Source of the DNA: Campylorhamphus procurvoides
Lineage: Eukaryota; Chordata; Aves; Passeriformes; Dendrocolaptidae
Direction of reading: 5' to 3'
NCBI GenBank assembly: GCA_013396655.1
Contig: WBMV01000073.1
Location: 959,792 to 1,023,791, forward strand
DNA: 64,000 nt
This document shows, piece by piece, positions 1 through 12,400 of the stretch; position 1 is the stretch's first letter, and the number at the start of each line of letters is the position of its first letter. Position numbers and translations under genes: made by a program. The notes below the pieces were generated by a model. It was not told the DNA's origin, searched no databases, and saw only the letters and a program-made list of their open reading frames with translations.

Positions 1-180
1 CTGACTGCTCCCACGCTAGCAGCGGGCAGTCTGGGGCACCTTTTATCACAGATGTGACTTGTGCTGGGACAGGAGTGCTCCAGCTGCAGGGCACAGCATG
101 CAGCAGGGATGGGGATGCTCTGCATTGACCGGGCAGCCTCAGGCTGCTAGTGTGCACTTCCTCCCTACTCTTCCCTAAAG
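1..180 (+). other. CDH22: End of upstream intron before the first coding exon
   Basis: No coding frame is supported here. The stretch ends in a pyrimidine-rich run (about 158-176) followed by AAAG, with AG at 179-180, which reads as a 3' splice acceptor. The start-codon exon would then begin at 181 and the promoter and a non-coding first exon would lie left of the window. If this acceptor is not used, the same bases are 5' UTR. A cDNA read across the junction would settle it. Confidence 0.5.
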
Positions 181-181
181 G

Positions 182-223
182 ATGCTAGCAGCCTGTCTGA
201 AAGCTGCTCATGCAGCCTCCTAG
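182..223 (+). promoter_or_regulatory. Upstream ORF in frame with the CDH22 start
   Basis: An ATG at 182-184 opens a 13-residue frame ending at TAG 221-223. It is in the same frame as the main ATG at 230, and its stop lies only 6 nt before it. If 181 is the first base of the exon, this uORF is in every transcript that uses the exon. Its stop also shows that the main protein cannot start further upstream in this frame. A repressive effect on translation is inferred only. Confidence 0.4.
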
Positions 224-229
224 AGTGCC

Positions 230-442
230 ATGGCGAAGGGTCTGCAGGGCTTCTCGTGGACCATGCTGCTGCTGTTCTGTGCCATCCAGGAGCTGGGGTC
301 CTGGGCTGTGGAGAGCCCTGGCCTAGGGCAGCCAGGGGACCCTGCACTGCTGGCTGGAGGGCGAGTGAAGCGTGGCTGGGTCTGGAATCAGTTCTTCGTG
401 GTGGAGGAGTACACGGGCACAGAGCCACTGTACGTGGGGAAG
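230..442 (+). CDS. CDH22: CDH22 coding exon 1: signal peptide, propeptide, start of EC1
   Basis: Residues 1-71, ending in phase 0 at AAG before the donor GTAAGC. The hydrophobic core is about residues 11-20 ([10 protein letters not shown]), with likely signal cleavage after SWA (26). Residues 27-48 form a very short, Gly/Pro-rich propeptide ending in RVKR. The mature protein begins [15 protein letters not shown], the type II N-terminal strand with both adhesive tryptophans. The non-coding part of this exon probably starts at 181. Confidence 0.93.
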
Positions 443-3400
443 GTAAGCTAACCCAATGTCTCCATGGGGCTGACAGAGCTGCCTGCAGAGCAGACATGCT
501 GGCAGTGCAGGGGAGAGAGGACCAGTGTGCAGGGTGCTCACAGGGTCTTGGTTAGAGAGGTACTCTATGGACTGGGACAGCAGGAGCCTGGTCCTTGCTG
601 GGGATGGCAAAGTTAATGTGCTCCCAGAGGCTGCGATAGGAGCACTGCAGAACTCATGTCTATGTTCTTACAGTTGTCTGCTGGGTTCCTGTGGTCTTTG
701 GGGTGGGTGCAAGGAGCCCTGTCTCTGTGGGAGCTGCTGGCAGGTGACAGTGGGTCTATTGGTGGGAGCTTGTCACTTCTCTGGTGTGTGACCTCCTGGG
801 GAGACTCGGCATGAACCTCTGCTCCTTCAGCTCCTTGTGTCCTGAGGCTAAAAGAGCATTTCACCTTGGGGTTGCTGAGCTTTATTGTTTCCTGGGAGCT
901 GTGGAGAAGCTGCCCTATGTCTCCCACGCATTAGGAAGATGTGCTATTTGTATCCTGCTGAAGGCAGTGCTGGCTGTTGGGACCAGCCGGAGGAGCACGC
1001 TGCAGTCCTGCTAGAGCTGGGGACGTGGTCTCACCCCAAAGGAGAGTCCCCAAGAGCTTGTACAACAGGGCTGTCTGATGGCCTCAGCCGTCTGGGCATG
1101 AGTCTGGAGGAGGCTTGAAAATAGGTTTCTTGGCTGGGGGCCAGCTGGGATTTGAGTGGTGATTTGTGTCCGTTTGGGCAGACACTCAAAGCCGCGCTCC
1201 TCCAGCGCCCTCGGAGCAGGCATGGCTAATTCATGGCTCCCCTGGGAGCAGCAGAGGCACCAGGGCCTGTCACAGGCCTGGCGACACCTCGGCTCCAAAT
1301 GAACCGAATCCCACAACTCACCAATTTTACAGCCTCTTTCCACATCACCCACCACATCACCTGCCCTGCTCGGGACAAGTCAGCCTGCACTGAGATCACT
1401 CCTTGTAGATCCTACTCCCCAGGGCTGAAAGCCACCAGTGCCAGGCTTCTCCAGGGACTGGAAAAGATGCTGTGCCTACCTTGGGTGGTCCCTAGCAGTG
1501 TGACAGACCTCCTGACACAGCCCATGCATCCAGATCCTTCTGCATGGGGGGACCCTGCAGAGCAGAGGGGGCTTGCCCTCTGTGGATGCCTCTCACACAC
1601 CTACGTGTGCTTTCCAAAGGGCCAATACCATTTCCATAAAATCTGGGTTCTCTAGCTAATCCTTCTTCTGAACTGTAATTTCCCCTGAGGCTGCTGTCAG
1701 TTTGATGTGGATTTCTCTGGGTTTTTTAAATAGAATTATGGGGTCAGCACTAGTTACAAACTTCTGCATGTGGACAGATCTATTTTAGATAGTGGAGAGG
1801 ATTAAAGGGAAAAAAAGCAGATTTAATTAAGTTGCTAATATTTAAAGAAAATTGATGAACTCGGGCTTTATGAGTTGGAGCAAACAGAGTGCGCCTTTAT
1901 TATGGGCTAGTTTTTGTTTGATTTTCTTTCTTTTCTACCCCTAGAGTCATTTTTTGTGTATCTGTGCTTTTTGTTTAATTGCTTTTAATAAGGAATGTGC
2001 ACCTCTGTTCACATTTAATTTTGATTTAATTATTAGTATGTAATTAATGGCTTCGTAAAAATCCTGGTCATAGTCATTTAGGACAAGGAAACTATTTTCC
2101 TGTTCAATAAACGGGACAGATTAGCATTTTGTCCACCCTCTCAATGCCCTGGTGCTGTGGGCACTGCTGTCCTGGGCTGGGGGTGAGCTGCAGGCAGGGC
2201 AGGGGGCCCCTCTCCTCCCAGGGCACAGCGCTGCTGGCATCCCCAGCCTGCAGTTCTCTGCCAGGGCTGTGTGACTTGGCTGTCTTGCCACGGCCAGGGG
2301 TGATGGGATCCCTGAGGCTGCATGGGAATGTGGCACTCCCCAAGCCTGCCCTCTGTAACAGCGAGACCAGGAGAGGAGAACCATCCCTGGGATGTGGTCT
2401 GGGCCCGTGGCATCTCCCCTCGGGTGTCTGTAGTCGGCAATCTGGCCCTCCCCCATTAGTTGTTGTTTAGCCAAGCAGCACAGATTTAGCTCTTTTAATC
2501 TTCCCTTGTAAATCAATCTCTGCAGCCCCTTGAGCCCAGACTCCATTTTTCTTCCTAGCATTCCCGTTTGCAGGGATGCTGGTGTCTGCTCCGAGCAGTC
2601 ACCAGTGAGCAAATATGTGAAGAGGATGTGCTGAGAACTCAGTGTGATGCTGGGAAGAGGTGCTGGGTGCTTTATCTCTGGCCTAATTATTAATCATGAG
2701 CCTGGTGTTAAGAAGAAAAATGCATTTACCTGCACTCTACAGACCAGGTGCTCCTTCACTCTGAAAAGCTTGCAGATTAGCAGTGGTAACTGGGGAGAGG
2801 ATAATAAAGGGGAGAGGACAACAAGCTCTTCAGCAGCCAGCAGGGAGGGCTGGGGCTTGGTGGCCAGGGTGGAATGACCACCCCGTAGGCACATCCTGAG
2901 TGTCACTGCCCCAGCAGCTTTGTGGCTGAGCCACCACAATGGTCCCAAATGCTGGGCTCCCACCCCTGTTTGTGAGCTGAGTGGAGGTCTCTTTCCAGGC
3001 AAGCTTAGGGAGAAGTGTCACCACGGGCAGTAATTTGTGACTGTTGTACAAAATGCATTGAATTGTCTAATGTTTGGGTCCCTCACTCATGAAATAAATA
3101 TATAAACTGTATCTAACAAGACAAATATAATGAAGGCATCATAAAAAAGAGGCAATTCTGGTATAAATTCTTGCTGGTAGAGCTGTATGTCTGAAAGGTA
3201 GGTTATAGTACTGCAGTTTGGAAGATTGAATAGCCCATAAACATTTTCATATTTCATTAGCCGATTAATGGACAGCTTTTTTCTTTTTTTTTTTTTNGGG
3301 ATGACTTTGCTGGTTCTAAGCAGAAATTGTAGGAAACAAATGAAAGCCGCTGATGAAACCTTTCCGGGGGCCTGTCCCATTATGGATTGTCCCAATTAAT

Positions 3401-6400
3401 GCCCGTGCTGCTCTCTGTCAAGATGCATTCTGCCTGTCCAGTTACTGTTAATAGATTTCTCATAAGTGGCTGGATTGTAAAAACCTCATAACTCAGTTTA
3501 ATGCCACCAATAAAATTATCTGTGGACGTCTGGCCTGGATTCCAGTCAGCTCCTGGTCTGTGGGGAACTGCTGTTTACCCTTTCTTTTCCTAATTTCAAA
3601 CACTATCTTAATTAGAAAATGAAGCAGAGATTGGCTGCAAAAGCATGTTTGGCAGGGTTTGCTTTTAAATCCTGAACAGGAGCCTGATTTGTCACACTCT
3701 CCTGCAGGCTTTGCCCAGGTGGGGCTCTGGGTGTGATGTTGGGATGTTGTGACCCCTGTCACCTTGCCATGTAAACCCAGCATAGGTGTGCAGTGAGGGT
3801 GTGAGCTCTCAAGCAGGGAGACTTATCAGCACCAGCTGCCCAGATCATGGAGGGTTGCTGTGACTGGGGCAGAGAGGGTGGATGAGGATGAACCTTGGGC
3901 AGCAGGATGTGTAAAGGGGGATGGATGCTGCTGCTGAGGTACCAGTGCAGCTTGGGAGAGGTGATCCCACACTGTCAGTCCTGGCTCTTTGGCCATAGGG
4001 AAGCCTCTTCCTTTGGAGTGCACTTGAGTTGTCCTTTCCTTTTCCATCATCTCCTAGCCCCTTGTTGATGGGGCTTGTTCCGTGGAATGTGGTGTGGTGG
4101 GCACTGACAGGATTTCTGATCTGCCGAGGACTAAAGTTCCAGTTTACTGGACATCCCTTCCTGCATGGGAGTTGTCTGGTGGTGCTCTGTCACTCTCCAG
4201 CCTAGCAGGAGCAGAGGGGCATCCCTCAGGGACCGTGGGTACCTTGTGCAGGGGCTCCACACCCCTGCAGTCCTGGCTGGGGTCGGGCACAAGCACAGCC
4301 CCAGCCTGCTCCCACCCTCTCCCTCTTTCCCTGGCAGATCCACTCGGACTCGGATGAGGGAGATGGCTCCATCAAGTACACGATCTCCGGGGAGGGCGCA
4401 GGGACTATTTTCCTCATCGATGAGATCACAGGAGACATCCACGCCACGGAGCGCCTGGACCGGGAGCAGAAAACCTTCTACACGCTGCGGGCGCAAGCCC
4501 GTGACCGGCAGACGGACCAGCTGCTGGAGCCTGAGTCGGAGTTCATCATCAAGGTGCAGGACATCAATGACAGTGAGCCACGCTTCCTGGAGGGGCCCTA
4601 CATCGGCAGCGTGGCTGAGCTGTCCCCCATCGGTAGGTCTCCTGGGTTGGGAGGTTGTGGGCTGGGAAACCTGCGCCTCTCTCCTGTCATACCTTGAGCC
4701 TTCTGTACCCCATAAAAAACCCCGGCAAATTCCAGGGATTCCAGTGCTAGGGAGCCAAAAGGGAAAAATAAATAAGGTGGCTTAAGAAAAACAAGTGGAT
4801 AAATCCTCTGAGCTGATTGCCAGCCTGTGTCTGAGCGCTCAGTCTCAGCCCTAAGCCGTGCTCTGGGGATGGGTTGTGGTGGTGCCAGCTGCCCGCTGTG
4901 CTTTGACTCTGGCTTTGCACAGCCCCCTCCCTCCTTAATGCTGGGAGGTTGGACTAAGCCCTTGCATGCCAAGGGGCTCGTGTCTGCCTGTGGTTCAGAT
5001 TAGCCTGTGTGGTGCTTCTTCCCCTCCTCAGGCCATCCTCTGTGTGCTGCTTTCCAGCTCTTCCGAGCCCTGCAGCTGCCCAGCCATCATCCCTTGTGTG
5101 TCCCCATGCAGCACTGCCAGGCCCCCCTCAGCTGGATCCATCCCTCTGAGGAGCCAGGCTTCGTTGGCTGAGATTGAGGAATTCATGTCCCTGTGCCTGA
5201 AGTGTGGCTTCCCTGTGTTTCCATTAGCTGCCCATCCCCTTGGCACCAGGTCCTTTTAAGTGTGTTGGTGTTCAACCTCAGTGAACCACTGAGGGCCGCG
5301 CTGGGATGTGAATAATGAGACTACAGGAGTCCATTCCCCCAGGATGGCAGAGCAGGACAGTCACCTTTGTGCTCACCCAAGTGCCAGGAGGGCTGCAGGG
5401 AGGTGAGCTGCCTTTACTCCCTGTGCTGACTGGTGCTGGATTTCCATCCTGCTGAGTACAGCTGGAGCCCAGGAGAGTGGCTGGTGCTGCACTGCCCAGA
5501 GCCATGCTGTTCCCAGTCCGTGCCAGGCTCTCTGTTACTCCCATTGACAACCCTGAGCTCATAGCAGGCTGCGTGTGTCAGCGTGTGCTGCAGGCAGGGA
5601 CTGTAAATCCCTGTTCCCAGAGGCTGCATCTAGGTAGAAGACAGTTCATGAAAGCCCAGCATCAAAGATAAGGCAGGTCCCCAACACTGTCAGCAAGGGA
5701 TGGGTTGGCACAGGGGACAGTAATGGTTCCAGGACTTCGATGAGACCCCTGGGGCAGGGGAGCAGCTGAGCTGCACCAGGGCTTGGCAGGTCAGGTCAGG
5801 TGAGCTGCTGGATCCTGCTGTGCTGCTGTGAGGAGATGTGGGTGCAGAGGCATCCTGGGAGCAGAGCTCAGGAGGTGATGCTCGAGTCTGCACTGCCTCA
5901 GGACAGCTTTGTCCCTCTGTGGTTAATGTGCAGCATATTGCAAAGCTGGTGCGTGGCCTCCAGCAGGTACAGATGTACAGGAATTGCCTGCACCAGAGGA
6001 ACCTCTGCTGCCTGAATTCTGTTGATATTGGAGGACAAGCTCTCCTGAGGCATCCCAAGCTCTCCTTCCTCTTCCTGTTACCTGCAGAGTCAGAGGGTGA
6101 CCTCTTGAACTACAGCCATGTGCTCTTGCAGGAATGAAAGACAGCATGTGGGCACCCAAGCAGGAGGCATCCAGTTCCCAAAGGGAAGAAAGAAATTAAA
6201 TTAATCTAATTTGCTTGAACAACATTTTAAAAAGCAAGGAATTCTCAACTCTGAGTATTAGACAAGAATCCCAGTTCTTTGAAAATCACTAACAATTATG
6301 GAGCTGCCTGATCAGACTGATGTGAACAAGGCATATCAAAGGAGACAGTTTCTATGCGAAATTGGAGATCAGAGAGAGAAAGAAACACGGTTTCACAACA

Positions 6401-9400
6401 TGAAAGGAGGCGATTCCTGCAAATTAAAATACTCGGAAGTTAAAAGTAAAGAGAAGTGCTGTGAACGGCGTGGGCTGTGCTTCCAAGCTGCGTGCTTGGA
6501 GAGGGGAGCTGGAGCCAAAAGCCTGTTTTGCTTTCCGGGCTGTCTGCCTGTGACAGCCTCGAAGCCTTCTGCAGCCTGGCCATCCTGGGGAGCATCGGGT
6601 TCCTCAAGAGCAGCCTCACCCAGGAGATGGCTCAGGGAGAGTCTCACACATTGTCCTCACCTGGTGCTGCTGCAAGTCCCCAACTCTCTCCTGCTTATCC
6701 CTCGGCTGACCAGTGCTTTGCCCAGGAACAGGCAGCACGAAGGACAAGATGGACACATCCCGTGAAACAATAAACAGGCAAGCCTGACACAGAGCTTTCT
6801 GCTCAACCCTTTGAGGTTCAGCAGCTGGGAGGGAGATGGGACTGGTATGGACCTGGTGTGTGAAGTTCAGCTCTGAACTGTGCAGGAAGGGGCTGAGGAT
6901 GTGGGACATAGAAAGCTGCCTGGGCCAGGGAGGTGAAGTTCAGGATATTCTTATGGGAAATGTCCTGCCAGGCTCTTTTTGATGTGGGGAGTCCTCCTTT
7001 TGTGGCATCAAGGCTGGGTGCAGTTGTGATCATGACCTTGCTGTGGCTGGTATTGGTAGTGATGTCTCTGAGCTGGACAGATCATCTTCCCTAGATCTGT
7101 GGGGTATTTTCACAAGAGTGCATAGGGGAGTGTGCCTTGCTGCCTTCCGGAGTGTGGATGGAGGTGACCCCAGCTTGGTGCTGGCCAAGCAGAGAGCTGG
7201 AGAGCTTGGGTTGGCTATTAGTGTATCAACATCAAAACCTGGGGACCTGCTGGTAAACATGCCTGCTCTTGGCTCCATTTGGGTCCACTGTGCTCTGCTG
7301 GGGAAGGGGCTACCCCAGGGGCAGGGCTTCTCTCCAGCTTATTTGTAAAGACCTGCTCATTCCCTGTCTTGCTGCTCTGACAGCCTTTGCTCTGCAACCC
7401 AAGCTGAAAAGTGAAGGGTGACCCCTTCTTTCTCCTCTCATGCTCCTGCCTTCCCAGACCTCGGTGGGGTTTGTGCTTGGGTGGTTTTTGTTCTCACTCA
7501 AGGCAGCTCTCAGCCGCACTCTCCATTCCCTGCCAAAAGCACAGTCCTGGCTCCCAGAGGTGGGTGCCTTCCTGGGGCGTGAAGAGGAATAAACCAAATA
7601 CAGTCAGATCTGCTCTGTGACAGCAGGAGCAGATCAAAGGACATTATTTGCATAATGAAGGAGTACTAATTGGGAGGGAAAGTCATTTGATTTCCTAGTG
7701 TCTAAGAGGGAATAACAAATGAGAGAACTGCACAAACTCTGAGAGTGACTGGGAGTGCTTTGCTACACAGCTGCCCCTTGCTCTCTGCTGGGGCCAGGGC
7801 AGTGTATTTTGATGGATAGCATATGTGCTGCTTGAGACTGAGACTAGTCAGGGTAAACTAAAAGCCTTTTTGTTCCAGGATCTAACCTTGACAGTGATCA
7901 GAGTGCACACTTAGGGAGAAGGTACAGCACACACAGCATGTGTGATGCTCCTCTTAACACTTTCCCAGCCAGCATCTGTTTTCAGCTTGGGAATTTCCTC
8001 AGCTGTGGTTGGTTTCTGTTCTGAACTTTAACAGATTCACTGTTAAACTCTGCAAAGGGAAAGGACAAAGGATTGCTGTTACTGATAGATCAAAAGTGGT
8101 AGATGCAGGATGGTCACCAAGGTAAGGCCAGAGTCTGAGCTTTGTAAAGGGCAGAGGTGGTGCCTGGAGCTAACCCCAGCCCATGAGCCAGGCTGGAGAA
8201 GTCAGTGTTTTCTACACACTGAGCCTCTGCACTTGGAAGAAGCACATCTGAAATGGAAGCAGACCCAACAGCTTTACCTGGGCTCCCTTGGCATAGCAGG
8301 ACCAGCTGCAAAACCAGGCTGTTGTTGGCCTTTCTCTGGAAATCTTGAGAAAATCGCTAACAATCAGGAGCATCAGGAGCAGTAGCTGCAGCAGCAGGGC
8401 CTGGAGCCAGTGCCAGCTGCTGTTGGGGTGCAGAGGAGGCTGTTGGACCTGGGGCTGGCAGGGAGGGCAGCCAGGGCTGTGGTGGGGTGAAGGGGGTCCC
8501 TGCTCAGCCCTTCGAGGGAGCAGGGCTGGAGGGAATGCACTGGGGTCCCCCAAACTGAGGAAGGCAGAGACTGCCTGGGAACGTTTTTGCTGTCTTCCCC
8601 CATGCCCCCTGCTGAAGAGCAGTCTGTCTGCAGGAGGGGGCCTGAACTCCAAACCCTGTTTACAGCTCCACTGCTGTCCTGTCACCTCAGGGAGAAGCTG
8701 CTGACCAAGAGCTTGCCAGCTGCTCTGTGCTGGCACCCGAGGCTCAGCCTCTGTGGGTACCCCAGTGTGGACCACTCCAAAACATCCAAGTTGAGCAGAA
8801 TTCAGACCTGCAGCTCCAGAAGGTAGGATGGGACACAGCCAACTGCCTTGGAACTGCAGGAGCTTCACCTTGTTACAGGAGATGCTAAAATTAGCTGTAT
8901 TTTGGGCTCCTTTCCTGAGCCCCCTGGGGTCTGCTTAACAGCTGTCTGCTGCACTCAGGCATGAGTCCAAATCCAGCACACGGTGCCTTCTGCAAGACAA
9001 CTCTGTTGGTTGCACAGGGTGGGTGTTGCAGCCCAGAGCTCTCTTCTGGGCTGTATGGGGAGCATGCAGGGCCTGGGGTGAGGGACATGCCAGGAAGTGC
9101 ATATCCTTTCATCAGAACGTTGTTCCTCCCTTGGTGCATTTTGCTCTCATTTCTCTGTGTAACGCCATGTCCAGATTAGAGACGATTTGGCTGTACAGGC
9201 AGAAACTTGGGGTCAAGCCCTGACTCTAGCACAAAGCTGGCTGAATGCAGAAGTGATTATTGTGAAGAGAAATTGTTTAATCTCCATGCTGGAAGCAGAG
9301 AAAAACACTTTGTTTACCATATAGTCAGAACACTTGCAGGCAATCTGATATTTTTTTTACCCTTGCTGGAAGGTGCTTAAAACACTTCTGTGCATCTGGA

Positions 9401-12400
9401 ATCTGCTGGGACAGCAGGTGGCTGAAAGCTGGGGCTTGCACTGGCTGTTGGTCCTTAGTGAGATGAGTCCTTCCCCATCTGCACTGCACTCTGGGTCGTG
9501 GGGCAGGCTCTCAATGCTCTTCCCTATCCATCTGAGCACCTCATCCAGTCCCCATGTGCACAGCCCCTCAGGGAGCCTGAGTCCCTTCGTGTAGTGCTTT
9601 GGTTTGCTCCTCAAGGCACTGTGTTTACCTCCTTGGTGCCAGGGTTGGGGTGCCTTGTGCAGTGGTTTTCTCCGGCAAGACAACCCAAAAGATGTTTCAC
9701 AGTAACACATCTGAGCAATTGCACCCCTGCCAGGTTAGTGCCTCTGGCATGTCCTGCGGGGTGTGAAGGCTGTGCAGTGAATCTCCACTGGGTCTGGCTT
9801 TCTACCAAATCAGAATGTTCATGAGATTGCAAGAAACTAACTTCTGCTCCAGTAATTTCTGAGCTACTCCAGTTCATTTTCTTCCCTGATGTCCTGCCTG
9901 TGTGTTTCTGGGGTGCATCAGCCACTTGCAGGTGTTTGGGGCCAGACAAAAGCTGTCAATTGCATTGTTTATAAAATCCTATCTGTCTCCTGCCCCGTGG
10001 CATCCAGGTCCCTGGGATGGGACTGCTGCACTCTGGCATCAGACCAGGGCACATAGGTTTGTATGACACAGCACTCCTTGCAGGGTTCCTGATGTTCTGC
10101 AGAGCTGAAATGCCCAAGTGCTGTCCTGGAGCTGGTCAGATCTGCACAGAAAGGGCTTTCAGCATGGCTGGCAAGTGTCCCTGGGCTCTGCTGGAGCTGG
10201 AGGTGGCAGCTGAGCTCCAAAGCTGGTCTGGAGAACACCGGGAGGCTCCTGGCTCCACCACAGAAGGGTGACTGCAGCCATGAGGAGGGACAGTCATTTT
10301 TAGCAAGTGTTGGCTTTTCCTGCTGCTCGTTTGCCTCTTTGCTGGCCAAGAGCCTGGCTGTAATTCTGTCCCTGGGGAAGTGACAGGTCCCAGTGGCTTG
10401 CTTGTGGATTCAGTGCAGGGCCTCTCTGCTTGTGGATGTGTTTGGAGCTTGCCTGTCAACATTTCTTTTAGCTAAACGTGTTTGGAGTGAGTGGCATGAC
10501 AAGTGGTCTGGAGCTATTAGCCTTCTGCATGCAGGGTGGCTGGAAATGGCCCCAAAGGCTCCAGGTCCTGTGGGAAGGTAGTGATGGATGCTAGGACAGG
10601 TGTGCCTTGGTATTCCAAAGGCATCCTGCAGCACCCAGGACCTGCAGGATCCATCGCAGCCAGGGCACTGGGCTGAGCTGCTGTGCCCACCCAGCCCCAG
10701 AGGCCACTCAGGATGGCAGGGTGTCTGCAGGGGCTGAGCTCTGCCCTCCTGGAATGGGACCCTGCGGAGATATGGCTCCTCCATCCCCCCAGCTCCTGGG
10801 GGCATTGCAGGCACCTCTCAGGGTGGGCAGTCCCTCTCTGCCCTGCTGACCCTGGCTCACAGTGGAGAAGGGATGGAACTCCACGACTGGTGTCCCTGGC
10901 AGGTCTCCAGGATGGCTCAGGGTGCAGATGGGAACAGCCCAGGCAGGGCCCATGGGGATGGAGGATGGCTGGCAGCCAGGGTCTGCACCTGATCCTGGAG
11001 ACAAGGGGTCAGCTGGGCTGGGGGGAGGATTGCTCTGAAAGTGAGGGTCTTGCTCCCCCTTTCCTCTGAGGGGAAACTGATCCGCCGAGCCAGATCATAC
11101 CTTTGCAAAGGGAGAGTAAGAGATGGGTTCTGGCTCATTAATTTTTATGTAAAATTGTTGGTGTCCTCTGAATGTGTGGGGTGAGCTGGCCAGGGGAGGA
11201 ACCCATGTCTTATCTCATTTTACATGTCTAATTATCTCTCTGGATACAGGCTCAGGCTTCTTGGTTATGGGAGGCAGATGATACAGTATATGATGGATGT
11301 TTAGATTTTATTTAGTGTATCTTTTATGGCTAAGGCACGTGCCAGAAAACTAAATAAAAGCTGTACATGCTGTACTTGCTGTGGGCAGTGCTATGGTTGG
11401 AGAGCAGGGACTAATATTTGAAGCAGGGTGGGAGCCAGGGAAGGTTTGTCTCTGCAAGAAGGAGGGGACCAGTTTAAACTCGAATTCAAGATCATTGCTC
11501 TTCATGAGTGGGAGGGAGGGGTGGAAAAGCGATAGGTGGGGATTAGGAGAGGAGACTGGGAAGTTGGACTCTCAGGTTCCTGATACGCAGTAGGTGACCT
11601 TGAGCACGATGCATTGCACCTTCACAGACTACAAGTCAAGGCACAAAAAGCAGTCAGTGTTCCCCACCTGCCTGTTGTTGCTCTTTTGTTAATGAGCTGC
11701 TGTGAGGAAGGGCAGAGCCTTCATCACCCCCAGGGTTTCTGGCTGCAGCCCAAGGGCAGCGTGCCCCATCATCCTGCCTCTGAATGAAGGTACCTTGCTG
11801 CAGTGTTCCTCATGCTGCTTGGTTCCTCTTGCCCCAGAGCAGAAAGCCCTGGTCCCAAACATAGGACTCATGCCTGGGACCTGGAGCTGGATCTGCTGCC
11901 CTGTTGTTCCTGGGGGCTGCCAGAAGCCTTCTGTGCTGGCACAGGAAGACTTGAGAGCAGCAGCCCACCTGGCCTGTCCAAGGCATGGCTTAGAATGGAG
12001 ACAGAAAGCCCCTCTCTGGGTGGGCACAGGTCCTGCCTCCTCTTCAGACTCGCAGTGCTGCAGTTTTGCAGTGTTCAGGTGAATCCTGGAACACAGAAAG
12101 TACAGCTGTGTCTGGCAGGGATGGATTAGGAGGTGAATTATGCAACTGGGTGAATGCATCTTGGGAGAAGTAGCATGATGCAGAGCCTGGTGCAAACTTT
12201 TAGTGGGCAGCCCTTCTGTAATGATGCCCGGGCTGGCATCTGTGGAGTGCCTGCATGAAGATGTCTGGAATAGCTGTGGTGTAGTCCTTGGAGCCCCTGC
12301 TCCGTCTGCATGTGTGCAGTCCTGGCTCAGGGTATGCTGTACAAAGGGCAAGTGGTGGGGTTGGGTATGTGTGGGTGAGTTTTGGATCTCCTAATCTTAG

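Larger units (their letters stand above)
443..4337 (+). other. CDH22 intron 1
   Basis: An intron of 3895 bp with donor GTAAGC and acceptor TTTCCCTGGCAG. It contains two AT-rich blocks (listed separately) and one undetermined base at 3297 after a T run. No exon, RNA gene or clear transposon was recognised. Confidence 0.85.

Noticed and set aside
8212..8868. 218-codon minus-strand frame in intron 2
   Set aside because: Low-complexity Leu/Gln/Pro composition with no domain; such frames are common in this GC-rich, stop-poor sequence.
11570..11640. Possible MIR fragment (GTAGGTGACCTTGAGCACG)
   Set aside because: Only one short string resembles the MIR core; too diverged to list as a feature.
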